The position numbers and the translations under genes were made by a program. A stretch of 64,000 bases of DNA from Pontibacter indicus (lineage in GTDB: Bacteria; Bacteroidota; Bacteroidia; Cytophagales; Hymenobacteraceae): positions 124,001 to 188,000 of the forward strand of contig NZ_FTPP01000001.1 of assembly GCF_900156345.1 (NCBI RefSeq), given 5' to 3'. This document shows positions 34,052 through 42,771 of this stretch, one piece after another. How positions within the stretch are numbered: the first letter of the stretch is position 1; each line of letters opens with the position of its first letter. The notes under the pieces are model-generated. The model did not search any database, was not told the origin of the DNA, and was given only the letters and a program-made list of their open reading frames with translations.

Positions 34052-35698
34052 ATGAAAGTATACAGCAAGTGGTATCACCCCTACGAGATCAATGAGAAGT
34101 ATCAGAAACGTGTCGCTTATTTCAGCATGGAGTTCGGCATACACCAGGCGCTCAAGACCTACTCGGGCGGTTTGGGTTTCCTGGCCGGTTCGCACATGCG
34201 CAGCGCGCACGACCTTCGTCAGAACATGATCGGTATCGGTATACTCTGGAAATACGGCTACTACGACCAGATCCGCAACGACGACCAGACCATGCGGGTG
34301 CAGTTTCAGAAGAAGTACTATACCTACCTGGAGGACTCCGGCATCATGGTGACGGTGAACGTGAACGGTCACCCGGTAAAAGTGAAGGCCCTGGTGCTGC
34401 GCCCCGAGGTGTTTGGAACAGTGCCGATGTATTTCCTGACCACCAACATTCCGGAGAACGACCACCTGGCGCGCACCATCACTTTCCACCTGTACGACAA
34501 GGAACCTTCGACCCGCATCGCGCAGAGCATTGTGTTAGGTATAGCCGGTGCCAAGGTGGTAGAGGAACTGGGCGGAGCCGATATTTACCACATGAACGAG
34601 GGGCACGCCCTGCCACTGGCTTTTTACCTGCACGAGAAATTTGGGAACGCTGACGACATGCGGAAGCGCATCGTATTCACGACCCACACCCCCGAAAAAG
34701 CCGGTAACGAGGTACACGACATCCACCTTCTCAACAAGATGTCTTTCTTCAACAATACCTCCCTGGAAGAAGCCCGTCACCTGACGGGGATGCACGGCAA
34801 TTTCTTCGACTATACCCTGGCAGCCTTACGGATTGCTAAAATTGCCAACGGCGTGTCGCAGTTGCATGGGCAGGTGGCGCGCGACATGTGGTACGAAAAC
34901 GAAAACGTGTGCGAGATCAAGGCCATCACCAATGCCCAGAACGCTCGTTTCTGGATGGACAACTCGATGCGCCAGGCCCTGGAGCGTGACGATAACCAAG
35001 CCCTGATCCAGCGAAAATCCGACATGAAACAGGAGCTGTTCGACATAGTGGCTGACCAAACTGGCAAGCTGTTCCGGAAAGACGTGCTGACCGTGGTGTG
35101 GGCTCGCCGCTTTGCCGCCTACAAGCGGGCCGACCTGCTGGTGCATGATATTGAACGCTTCTTCGACATGATTTCGAATGAGTCCCGGCCGGTGCAGGTC
35201 ATCTGGGCAGGCAAGCCTTATCCTTTTGACGAGGGTGCGGTGAGCGTGTTCAACAGCCTGGTACACTTGTCACATCAGCGCAAAAACTTTGCAGTGCTGA
35301 CGGGTTATGAGATCGGTTTGTCGCGCAAGCTAAAGCAGGGGGCGGACGTTTGGCTCAACACGCCGCGCCGACCGCGCGAAGCATCCGGCACAAGCGGCAT
35401 GACGGCTGCGATGAACGGCGCCCTGAACCTGTCGGTGCTGGACGGCTGGCTGCCAGAGTTTGCCCGACACGGCGAGAACAGCTACGTGCTGCCAGTGGTT
35501 GACACCAGCCTGCCAGATTCGATGCAGGACGAGATTGACCACAAAAACCTGATGAACATTCTGGAAAACGAGGTCATCCCGACCTACTACAACGACCGCG
35601 GCAAGTGGATGAATATCGTGAAGCAGAGCATGCGCGACGTAATGCCTTTCTTCGACTCAGACCGCATGGCGCACCAGTACTACGAGCAGATGTATTGA
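34052..35698 (+). CDS. glgP: short alpha-glucan phosphorylase (GT35), PLP lysine replaced by Thr
   Basis: 548 residues of the short (TIGR02094-like) glucan phosphorylase group, which releases glucose-1-phosphate from glycogen or maltodextrins. Landmarks: VAYFSMEFGIHQALKTYSGG at the N terminus, HMNEGHALPLAF near 180, the Arg/Lys phosphate-binding pair in ARRFAAYKRADLL (Lys358), and EASGTSGM then NGALNLSVLDGW. In family members the residue after that Met is the lysine that binds pyridoxal phosphate; here it is Thr451 (codon ACG, one base from AAG). All other motifs seem intact, so either this protein works without PLP, has lost activity, or the base is wrong. It is monocistronic with its own promoter. 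Confidence 0.88.
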   Translation: MKVYSKWYHPYEINEKYQKRVAYFSMEFGIHQALKTYSGGLGFLAGSHMRSAHDLRQNMIGIGILWKYGYYDQIRNDDQTMRVQFQKKYYTYLEDSGIMVTVNVNGHPVKVKALVLRPEVFGTVPMYFLTTNIPENDHLARTITFHLYDKEPSTRIAQSIVLGIAGAKVVEELGGADIYHMNEGHALPLAFYLHEKFGNADDMRKRIVFTTHTPEKAGNEVHDIHLLNKMSFFNNTSLEEARHLTGMHGNFFDYTLAALRIAKIANGVSQLHGQVARDMWYENENVCEIKAITNAQNARFWMDNSMRQALERDDNQALIQRKSDMKQELFDIVADQTGKLFRKDVLTVVWARRFAAYKRADLLVHDIERFFDMISNESRPVQVIWAGKPYPFDEGAVSVFNSLVHLSHQRKNFAVLTGYEIGLSRKLKQGADVWLNTPRRPREASGTSGMTAAMNGALNLSVLDGWLPEFARHGENSYVLPVVDTSLPDSMQDEIDHKNLMNILENEVIPTYYNDRGKWMNIVKQSMRDVMPFFDSDRMAHQYYEQMY

Positions 35699-35699
35699 C

Positions 35700-35880
35700 A
35701 GTTTTTAATGAATAATGATGAATGACTAATGAATAATTCACATAAGTAAAGATGATTGACGAATAAAAGGGGAAGCGGAACGAATAATAAATATTCATTC
35801 CGCTTCCCCTTTTAGTAACTACTTAATACTACTACAAATTACTCATTCGTCATTACTCATTACTCATTCTTTTTCCAAAT
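35700..35880. repeat. ATGA(A/G)TA short tandem repeats in opposite orientations
   Basis: The left part (about 35706-35740) repeats AATGAATAATGA-like units; the right part (about 35835-35872) holds the complement, TACTCATTCGTCATTACTC and so on. Between them lies a terminator hairpin. The last codons (RMSNE) and stop of the peptidase gene are formed by the right repeat. Confidence 0.65.
35765..35813. terminator. bidirectional terminator
   Basis: AAAAGGGGAAGCGGAA (35765-35780) and TTCCGCTTCCCCTTTT (35798-35813) are exact complements. It serves both the glucan phosphorylase and the M28 peptidase genes. Confidence 0.88.
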
Positions 35881-37511
35881 CGGCTGCCGAAAAAGTCACC
35901 TGGTTTCCAGCTTGGACGCTCGGTTGTGTTGGCTACCTGGTAGCTGATCAGGAAATTCAGTTGCACGTATTTTTTGCCGGCGTCAAAATCGAACGTGCTG
36001 GTTACTTCGTCCTGTGGCAGATGATAGTGCACCTTGCGCCACTGTTCTACCTGTTTGTTCAGATTGTTCTGCCCGTCCTTGGTTTTGTTGCCATACTTGA
36101 TGTGCAGGGCAGGTATACCTTGCATCACGAAGCTGTACTGGTCGCTGCGGATAAAGCGCATCTGTTCTGGCTCCGGGTCTTCCTCCACCGTCATGCCCAG
36201 ATGTTGTGCGGCGGCGGCTACTTCATTTTCCAGCGTAGAGTGGTTGGCGCCCAGCCCCACCACCGACAGAAGTGGCGCAATGATGGTCGGCATGTCGGTG
36301 TTGATGTTGGCCACGATTTGCTCTCTCGGCACTGTTGGGAAGCGAGCAAAGTAGGCTGAGCCCAGCAGACCCATTTCCTCGGCCGTTACCATTACCAAGA
36401 GGATCGAACGCTTCGGCTTTTCTTTCAGCCTGGAGTATACCTTTCCGATCTCAAGCACACTGGCCACGCCGGAGGCATTGTCGTGCGCCCCATTATAGAT
36501 CGAGTCGCCGTTCACGGGACGGCCTATCCCTACGTGGTCGAGGTGGGCGCTGTGCACGACATATTCGTTCTGCAACTGCGGGTCAGAGCCCGTGATTTTG
36601 CCGATCACGTTGTGGCTTTCAAAGTCCTTGTAGTTGGAGGTATAGCGCGTGCGCAAGCTATGGGCGAGTGGGGCAGAAGCGGGTTTGCCCTGCTTGAGCT
36701 GATCGCCCAGTTTGGCCATTTCTATACCTGTTCCTTTCAGCAGCTGCTCGAAAGTAGCACCGCTGATGCTGGCCAGCACCCGGATCTTGTCCGACACATA
36801 GTTGCGCGAAACGGCTACTTTTCCGTTCGGGTCCATCACGCTGTAAGTACCGCGGTCCTGGCTCACAACGCCGGCCTTCGGATTGTCTGATGCCACGATC
36901 ACGCCTACAGCGCCTTTTTCAGCGGCCGTCTTGAGCACCGTCATCATGTCGCGGCTGTAGGCCGACACAGTAGAGGGGAAGCTGGCAGGGGCGCCACGTA
37001 GCACGACCACAATTTTGCCAGTCACGTCTATACCTGCGTAATCGTCATAATCCAAGTCGGGGGCGCTGATGCCGTAGCCGGCAAACACCAGCGGGGCCTC
37101 CAGGCTTACTTCAGGCTCCTCGGCGTGTGGGTATACCGAGAAATCTTTGTTGTAAGTCAGCTGTATTTCTGAGCCCATGGAGTCCGCAAGGGTCATGCTG
37201 GCCTCTTTGCCCGGGAACGATTGGCGCAGGCGCACGAGCTGCAGGTAAGTGCCATTCTCACCGCCGGGTTCTATACCTGCTTTTTTGTAGTGCTCCACCA
37301 CATAGTCCACGGCCATCTGGTAACCCTCGGTGCCAGGCTTGCGGCCCAACAGACGGTCATCGGCCAGGTACGTGATGTGGGCCTTTATATCGTTTGGTTT
37401 TACTTTTTTAAGCGATTTCTCGACAGGTTTGTCGAGCGCCAGCGACTGGGCAGCGGCACTCCCTTGCAGCAAAAGGCCGCAGGAAAGGGCCAGGAACAAA
37501 AAGCGTTTCAT
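35853..37511 (-). CDS. secreted M28-family zinc peptidase with PA domain
   Basis: 552 residues. Signal peptide MKRFLFLALSCGLLLQGSAAAQ, then an N-terminal cap, a PA domain (about 130-290, from VFAGYGISAPDLDYDDYAGI), and the M28 catalytic part. Zinc ligands and catalytic acids are seen in VVHSAHLDHVG, GAHDNASGVA, VTAEEMGLLG, NTDMPT and the last His in KVHYHLPQDEV. These enzymes are aminopeptidases acting on peptides outside the inner membrane. The last residues are encoded by a short tandem repeat. Its promoter region around 37512-37592 holds three GGTATAG-type copies. Confidence 0.92.
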   Translation of the reverse strand: MKRFLFLALSCGLLLQGSAAAQSLALDKPVEKSLKKVKPNDIKAHITYLADDRLLGRKPGTEGYQMAVDYVVEHYKKAGIEPGGENGTYLQLVRLRQSFPGKEASMTLADSMGSEIQLTYNKDFSVYPHAEEPEVSLEAPLVFAGYGISAPDLDYDDYAGIDVTGKIVVVLRGAPASFPSTVSAYSRDMMTVLKTAAEKGAVGVIVASDNPKAGVVSQDRGTYSVMDPNGKVAVSRNYVSDKIRVLASISGATFEQLLKGTGIEMAKLGDQLKQGKPASAPLAHSLRTRYTSNYKDFESHNVIGKITGSDPQLQNEYVVHSAHLDHVGIGRPVNGDSIYNGAHDNASGVASVLEIGKVYSRLKEKPKRSILLVMVTAEEMGLLGSAYFARFPTVPREQIVANINTDMPTIIAPLLSVVGLGANHSTLENEVAAAAQHLGMTVEEDPEPEQMRFIRSDQYSFVMQGIPALHIKYGNKTKDGQNNLNKQVEQWRKVHYHLPQDEVTSTFDFDAGKKYVQLNFLISYQVANTTERPSWKPGDFFGSRFGKRMSNE

Positions 37512-37592
37512 TCAGATCAGTTTGGTTTAGTCACCAAATATAAGACAAATGTAGGTATAGCGCCTAACCTATACTTGGTCATCAGGTATAGG

Positions 37593-37703
37593 TTAGAGCT
37601 TTGGAGGCTGTTTCCTACGGGATTTCTTTCGCTCGGCCCACCTCAGGTATAAGGTCAGCACAGCAAGCAAGGTCAGGAAAAGCAGCAGGCTCAGGATTTT
37701 CAT
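37593..37703 (-). CDS. 36-residue single-helix membrane peptide
   Basis: Starts at the ATG at 37703; about 20 hydrophobic residues (ILSLLLFLTLLAVLTLYLRW) are followed by a strongly basic tail (ERKKSRRKQPPK). The frame is too short for confident calling. It begins 28 bases after the 37732 gene ends on the same strand, so it could be a small membrane protein of that transcript. Confidence 0.42.
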   Translation of the reverse strand: MKILSLLLFLTLLAVLTLYLRWAERKKSRRKQPPKL

Positions 37704-37731
37704 ACCTTCTGTTGGTGGCAATGGATATGCT

Positions 37732-38364
37732 TTATTCGGCTTTCGCTTCCTCCTGATGCACCAGGTAACCGGTGAGTTTGTCCCACTGCAGTCCCTGGAA
37801 ACCGGCCCAACCACCTTCCGCGATCAGGGTGTTCAGCACGGAGCGGCTGCCGGACTCTTCGCCCTGGTTGTTGATGTACTCATTTTGCCCTATCTCAGAG
37901 GCAATCAGTTTGGTGCCTTGCAGCTCTACCCGAAACGTACTGCTGGCCTCTTTGGTGAAAAAATGCTCGGTCACCGCTTCTTCGTCTGCTGGCGGATTGG
38001 GCTTTTCGCTGGGATGTACCGTGAATTCCGCCAGATCGTCCTCCACGCGGATGCTGGAAATGTTCACCCAGTTCTCCACGTTGGAAGCCGGCAGCGTGAT
38101 CTTCACAAAGTACCCTATTTCCGGTATTTCCGCCATCGACTTCCGCCCCCGGTCGTCGTGCAGCTCAAAAGTGGAGTTGATGCCCTCCAGTTTCGACCAG
38201 CCGTTCACGTTAAAAAGCTTCTTCTTCGATTTCTCAAATGCCGCCCGCGCACTGGCTACGTCCGGGTAATCCTGCTCATTCCGGTACAGCTTGTCTTTGG
38301 ATTCGTCGCCCTTCAGCACGTTGATTTCCTCTTTTACTTTATCGACTATTTTCTTGATGCCCAT
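37732..38364 (-). CDS. conserved hypothetical protein
   Basis: About 210 residues from the ATG at 38364 (the longer frame to 38430 is poorly supported). The N terminus is charged and helical (MGIKKIVDKVKEEINVLKGD); the middle appears beta-rich (FELHDDRGRKSMAEIPEIGYFVKITLP) and the C terminus ends in GYLVHQEEAKAE. No signal peptide or helix across a membrane. I do not recognise the family. Confidence 0.68.
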   Translation of the reverse strand: MGIKKIVDKVKEEINVLKGDESKDKLYRNEQDYPDVASARAAFEKSKKKLFNVNGWSKLEGINSTFELHDDRGRKSMAEIPEIGYFVKITLPASNVENWVNISSIRVEDDLAEFTVHPSEKPNPPADEEAVTEHFFTKEASSTFRVELQGTKLIASEIGQNEYINNQGEESGSRSVLNTLIAEGGWAGFQGLQWDKLTGYLVHQEEAKAE

Positions 38365-38466
38365 ATGGTGTTGTTTTGGTTTGATAACTGAACTAAGGGT
38401 ATACGGCATACCTGTGTGGCGGTAGGGCAAGAGAACGCGAAAAATAGGCCAGGTATACCCAGAAAA

Positions 38467-38505
38467 CAGCCCAGCACCATTCGCTAAGAAAATGGTGCTG
38501 GGCTG
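38467..38505 (-). terminator. terminator-like hairpin after the sugar dehydrogenase gene
   Basis: CAGCCCAGCACCATT (38467-38481) and AATGGTGCTGGGCTG (38491-38505) pair perfectly around a nine-base loop, downstream of the stop at 38527; the T-tract is weak. Confidence 0.68.
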
Positions 38506-38526
38506 TAGTTGAAGCGTTGCTGAGAA

Positions 38527-41500
38527 TCAGCGCTTAGAGAGTTTTACTTTGTAAGATGCACCTTGCCGATCGGTGCAGTAGAGCATGTAGATGCCCGCGT
38601 TCAGCTTGAGCGGCGAAAGGTCAAGCTCCAGCTTACCATCCCCAACGTTCACCGCCGCAGCCGAGCGGTATACCTGCCGGCCTGCCATGTCGAAGATGCG
38701 CAGCTCCTGCACTTCCGCCATGCCGGAGGGCAGCAGCAGGGTCAATTCTTCCCTGAAAGGATTAGGGTACACACTGAGCTCTTGACGTAACTGGGAGCCG
38801 TTTACAGCCTGCATAGATGTGGCCGCTATACCTGCCGAGGTATAGGGTGAGAGCCTGCTACCCGGTATAGGGCGCTCGAGCGTTCCGTTCGGCAACTGCC
38901 AGCCCACCGCCAGGTGATCGGAGCCGCCCCCCTCCAGGTGCACTGCTTCTATGTAGTAGCGCTTGCCTGCTTCCAAGGTAATTTTGGCTGACTGCTGGCT
39001 TGGCGATTTAGTCCATTCCCGTTCATAGGTCCAACCGGGCACCGAGGCGATGCGCACTTTTTGGGCCGGACTTTCCGACGTGCTCAGGTATAGCTCGGCC
39101 ACATCATCGCCTGCAATCCAGAAGGTATACTGGCCAGAGGCGGGAGCCGTCACATAACCCCGAATGCGCTGGCCGTAATTGGTGCCCACGTTAACGGGCG
39201 CCTCAAATATGCTCAGCTCTGTGGTGGAGGTAGGGGTGCTGTTGACGGGCACGGCGCTTACGCTCGTACCATACACGCTTGCCCAGTAATCGCGCGTGAT
39301 CTTGCCGCTAGCAGTTGGAGGTGTGCTGCCAATAGGCGAGAGTCTGTTGCCTGGTATAGGGCGCTCCAAAGTGCTGTTCGGCAACTGCCAGCCTACGGCC
39401 AGATGGTCGCCGCCGCCTCCCTCCAGGTGCAGCGCCTCGATGTAGTAGCGCTTGCCCGCCTCGAGCGTGATCTTAACAGATTGCTGACTCGGCGATTTGG
39501 TCCACTCGCGCTCGTTGGTCCAGCCCGGTACGGAGGCGATGCGCACTTTCTGGGCTGGGTTGTCGGTTGTGCTCAGCCACAGTTCTGCAAAGTCGTCTGC
39601 CGCAATCCAGAAGGTATACTGCCCTGAAGCTGGGGCCGTGATGTAGCCCCGCACCCGCTGACCGTAATTGGTACCCACATGCGAGGGCGCCTCAAAGCTG
39701 GTGAGTTCGCTCACGCTGGTAGGCGTACTGCTAACAGGTATGGCCGCTACACTCGTTCCGTGCACGTTGGCCCAGTATTCCCGCGTGATCTTGCCAGTGC
39801 CAGGCGTAGTCGTGCCCGTAATGTTGACCGTGATCGGGTTGGAGGTAGAAGTGTGCCCGCCGCTGTCGGTGGCCCGGGCAGTAATGCTGTAGCTACCAGC
39901 CGTGGTGGGTCGCCAGGTAAAGTTGAATGGCTGGGTGGTCGAGCTGCCAATCACGGTGGTGCCAGCCAGGTATTCGACTTTCGTCCAGGTGCGGGCCAGG
40001 TCCGTGAAGGTCACCTTCAGCTCCACATTGCTGCCGGCGGCAAAAGAGGAGTTGTTGGCAGGCGAAGAAATGGCAACCGGTTTGGTGGTGGCGGTGCCGC
40101 AATCGGGGTAGAGGTCCACAAAAGTTGCGGTCGACAAACCAGCAGGGTCGGTCACTTTCAGGTTGATCCGGTAGAAGTAGGTTTCCCCGTCGCAGCCGAC
40201 TGGCGTGATGGTCGCCGAAGTGGCCGGGTTCGTGTCGATGGCGCCGGGGTGGGTGTGGGTGTTGTGATGCAGCACCGTCTGCCATTCGTATTTCAGCTGG
40301 GTTGCCGCGTGCTCCTTGTCCGATACGTTTGCTGCCAGTTTGTACACGGTGTTCTGCGTCATCGGGTATTTGGTGCCGGCAGCCGGGCTGGTGATCTGCA
40401 CCGTAGGAGGTGTGTTGTTCACTGAAATGGTCAGGTTTGCTGTTGTGCTGAGGCCTCCCGTATCTGTCACTTTAAGCGTTACCTGGTAAGTGGCAAGTCC
40501 GGTCGCGTTGAAGGTATGGCTTGGGTTCGCCTCGGTGGACACAGCCGTGCCGTCGCCGAAATTCCACTCGTATTTAAGCGCTTGTCCTTCTGGGTCCGAA
40601 GAGCCGGTGCTGCTGAACCGCACGGTAAGTGGGCTGGGACCATAGAGCTTGTCGGCCGAGGCGGAGGCCTTAGGTGGCTGGTTGGTGCCGGCGCCGTAGC
40701 TGATCTTGCGGAGCTGGGCGGCATAGTTGATGTAATAAAGGCCTCCTGAAACCGGGTTGGTGGCGATGGCGACCACCGCGGCCCCATTATCGACGAAATT
40801 GCTGATCGATTTGGGGTTGTCGGATGCATCAAAGGTTGATGTTTTGATCCAGCCGCCCACATAATCGCCAAAGAAGTACGTGTTCTTATACTGCGCCGGA
40901 AAATCATTGCCGGTATACCATACGCCGCCCGTCACCGAGCCGCCCCCAAACTGCGGACCCGTTACCGGGGAACCGGCAGCGCCGATGTTCACCACCGTGG
41001 CGTCTTCTCCATTGAAGGTGCCGGTGCGGGAGCCACCGCCCTTCTGCACGTGCAGCCAGTCAAAGGCGGGGCGGGCGTGCACAAACAGCCTGAAAGAGGA
41101 GGAAGGTATGGTCACGTTCCAGTTGCAGGGGTTGCCGAAGTAGGGTTGCGTCGTGCGCCGCGGCTGCAGAATAAGCTCCCTATACAGGAAATACTGCTGC
41201 GTGCAGCCTCCCTGCCCGTAGAGCGGGTTTTGCGCCGTCTGCGTGTTGTAAACGAGTCGGTGGAAGTGCCACTCCTGCTGCTCCAGCCCTTCGTAAATGG
41301 GCCATCCGAAGTTCATACCTGGTCTCGGGGCCACGTTTATTTCTTCATAGTTATACCAACCCACATCGCCAATATAAAGCGTACCCGGATTGCCAGCGCC
41401 TCCCGAGCCCGGCTTGATCGTAAACCGGAAGGGGTTGCGGAAGCCCAGCGCCCATACCCTGGAAGCAGGAGCCCGCGGATCAGCTGAGTTATAGAAAGGG

Positions 41501-42309
41501 TTGGAGGACAGGCCATTGCCAGTGGCGGGATCTATGCGCAAAATTTTTCCGTTGAGCGAGTTGACCTGCTGCGCCCGGTAGGCGCCGATGTTGTCGCGTT
41601 CGGTGATGATGCCGTCGCGGATGGCCTGTGGCACATAGGTGTCGTTCGGATTGGCCGGGTCATAGCCGGTGTCCACGTAGCCGGCAGAGCCTGCATCGCC
41701 TGTGGAAACCAGCAGCGAGCCGTCTTCCCCGAAAATGAGGGAGCCAACTCCGTGCCCCATGTACAGAATGGGTATTCCTTTGGAGATCGACTCGCCGATC
41801 AGGATTTTGCGGGTGCTCAGGTCCGTGGTTTTGCGGTTATCAGATGAGCGGGCGGTATAGCGGGTCAGACGGCCGATGGTAGCGCTGTTAAAGTCGTTTG
41901 CCGATGGGCTGTAGCTGCCGGTGCCGTAGTAGAGCAGGTGGTGCCGGTCAACCACATAGAGCAGGTATAAGTAGCCGTTGGAGTCGAAATTGGGGTCCAG
42001 TGCGAAGCCCAGCAGACCGTGGTCTACCCAGTTTCCCACCTCCTCGCTGATGTCGATCAGCGGTGTGGGCAGCTTCTGGCCGTTTTCCACGATCCATACC
42101 TTGCCGCCTTTTTCCCAGACATAGATCCGGTTTCCGTCTTTTGAGAAGGTGAGGCCTACGGCAGCATCCCAGTTGCTCCCAATCTGCACGTTGGTAAATC
42201 CGGAAGGCTGTGCAAGAAGTCCCGTCGAGAAAGGCAACAGGAGAATGAGGTATAGCAATGTGTGTAAAAACCAGGACTTGCGATAAAATTTGCTGTAAGA
42301 AGTGCGCAT
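38527..42309 (-). CDS. secreted sugar dehydrogenase-like protein with PKD, two PA14 domains and T9SS tail
   Basis: About 1260 residues from MRTSYSKFYRK at 42309 (an ATG at 42363 is also possible; both precede the signal helix WFLHTLLYLILLLPFSTGLLA). Order of domains: glucose/sorbosone dehydrogenase (GSDH) beta-propeller (GLTFSKDGNRIYVWEKGGKV, HGLLGFALDPNFDSNGYLYL, WALGFRNPFRF); a PKD domain (ADKLYGPSPLTVRFSS, YEWNFGDGTA); Ig-like segments; two PA14-like domains in tandem; and a C-terminal type IX secretion sorting domain (ELSVYPNPFREELTL ... KLSKR). It is exported through the outer membrane by the T9SS and probably binds carbohydrate at the surface. PQQ dependence is possible for the GSDH fold, not shown. 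No operon partners. Confidence 0.9.
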   Translation of the reverse strand: MRTSYSKFYRKSWFLHTLLYLILLLPFSTGLLAQPSGFTNVQIGSNWDAAVGLTFSKDGNRIYVWEKGGKVWIVENGQKLPTPLIDISEEVGNWVDHGLLGFALDPNFDSNGYLYLLYVVDRHHLLYYGTGSYSPSANDFNSATIGRLTRYTARSSDNRKTTDLSTRKILIGESISKGIPILYMGHGVGSLIFGEDGSLLVSTGDAGSAGYVDTGYDPANPNDTYVPQAIRDGIITERDNIGAYRAQQVNSLNGKILRIDPATGNGLSSNPFYNSADPRAPASRVWALGFRNPFRFTIKPGSGGAGNPGTLYIGDVGWYNYEEINVAPRPGMNFGWPIYEGLEQQEWHFHRLVYNTQTAQNPLYGQGGCTQQYFLYRELILQPRRTTQPYFGNPCNWNVTIPSSSFRLFVHARPAFDWLHVQKGGGSRTGTFNGEDATVVNIGAAGSPVTGPQFGGGSVTGGVWYTGNDFPAQYKNTYFFGDYVGGWIKTSTFDASDNPKSISNFVDNGAAVVAIATNPVSGGLYYINYAAQLRKISYGAGTNQPPKASASADKLYGPSPLTVRFSSTGSSDPEGQALKYEWNFGDGTAVSTEANPSHTFNATGLATYQVTLKVTDTGGLSTTANLTISVNNTPPTVQITSPAAGTKYPMTQNTVYKLAANVSDKEHAATQLKYEWQTVLHHNTHTHPGAIDTNPATSATITPVGCDGETYFYRINLKVTDPAGLSTATFVDLYPDCGTATTKPVAISSPANNSSFAAGSNVELKVTFTDLARTWTKVEYLAGTTVIGSSTTQPFNFTWRPTTAGSYSITARATDSGGHTSTSNPITVNITGTTTPGTGKITREYWANVHGTSVAAIPVSSTPTSVSELTSFEAPSHVGTNYGQRVRGYITAPASGQYTFWIAADDFAELWLSTTDNPAQKVRIASVPGWTNEREWTKSPSQQSVKITLEAGKRYYIEALHLEGGGGDHLAVGWQLPNSTLERPIPGNRLSPIGSTPPTASGKITRDYWASVYGTSVSAVPVNSTPTSTTELSIFEAPVNVGTNYGQRIRGYVTAPASGQYTFWIAGDDVAELYLSTSESPAQKVRIASVPGWTYEREWTKSPSQQSAKITLEAGKRYYIEAVHLEGGGSDHLAVGWQLPNGTLERPIPGSRLSPYTSAGIAATSMQAVNGSQLRQELSVYPNPFREELTLLLPSGMAEVQELRIFDMAGRQVYRSAAAVNVGDGKLELDLSPLKLNAGIYMLYCTDRQGASYKVKLSKR
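38859..39803 (-). repeat. tandem PA14-domain duplication inside the gene
   Basis: Two copies of about 160 codons (39340-39803 and 38859-39312) share long phrases, for example GTNYGQRVRGYITAPASGQY against GTNYGQRIRGYVTAPASGQY, and WTKSPSQQSVKITLEAGKRY against WTKSPSQQSAKITLEAGKRY. Confidence 0.88.
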
Positions 42310-42664
42310 GCACAAGGAGGCACAGCTTCTTTTGAAGCCGCTGAATTTGTACGCTTGGAGCATATAGGAGGATTTAAGCGATTGTAAGTGGAGAGCAGAC
42401 AAGAGCAAAAGCTGTTCGGGCGGAGAAGCGGAACAGAATTGCCAGTAATATACCTGACTTCCATGCCAGGTGTGGAGTTTGATAGCTTGGACATTACTTC
42501 TTAAGGAGAAATAATCCCTGGGCAACAGTATGCTTATATGTAGCTATTTTGTTAAAATAGTTTAATATACTATTTAAATAACACTAATATTTACGATGTT
42601 ATAAAGCGATAGTTTCAGTTGTGAAGGCTGCTTCTCACGCTTTTATAAATCAGTTTGGAGGGGG
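42310..42664. other. 350-base AT-rich spacer
   Basis: Upstream region of the sugar dehydrogenase gene (minus). Very AT-rich around 42540-42600. No gene or clear promoter box was identified. Confidence 0.5.
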
Positions 42665-42704
42665 AAATAAAAAACAAACCCTCCGCCAAAGGCATGAGGG
42701 TTTG
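42665..42704 (-). terminator. terminator of the norB operon
   Basis: CAAACCCTC (42675-42683) and GAGGGTTTG (42696-42704) pair; on the minus strand TTTTTTATTT follows. Confidence 0.82.
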
Positions 42705-42771
42705 CTAAGTAAAGGGTTTAGGTATATCGTTAAAGACTCAAACTGCGGCTGGCAGAATGGTTGAATCTGTT

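Noticed and set aside
34052..35698. Glucan phosphorylase gene as a pseudogene
   Set aside because: Although the PLP lysine is missing, the frame is intact from a strong promoter to a terminator and the other motifs are kept, so it is called as a gene with a changed residue.
39679..40425. 248-codon plus-strand frame opposite the sugar dehydrogenase gene
   Set aside because: Arg/Gly/Val-rich shadow of the real gene with no recognisable features.
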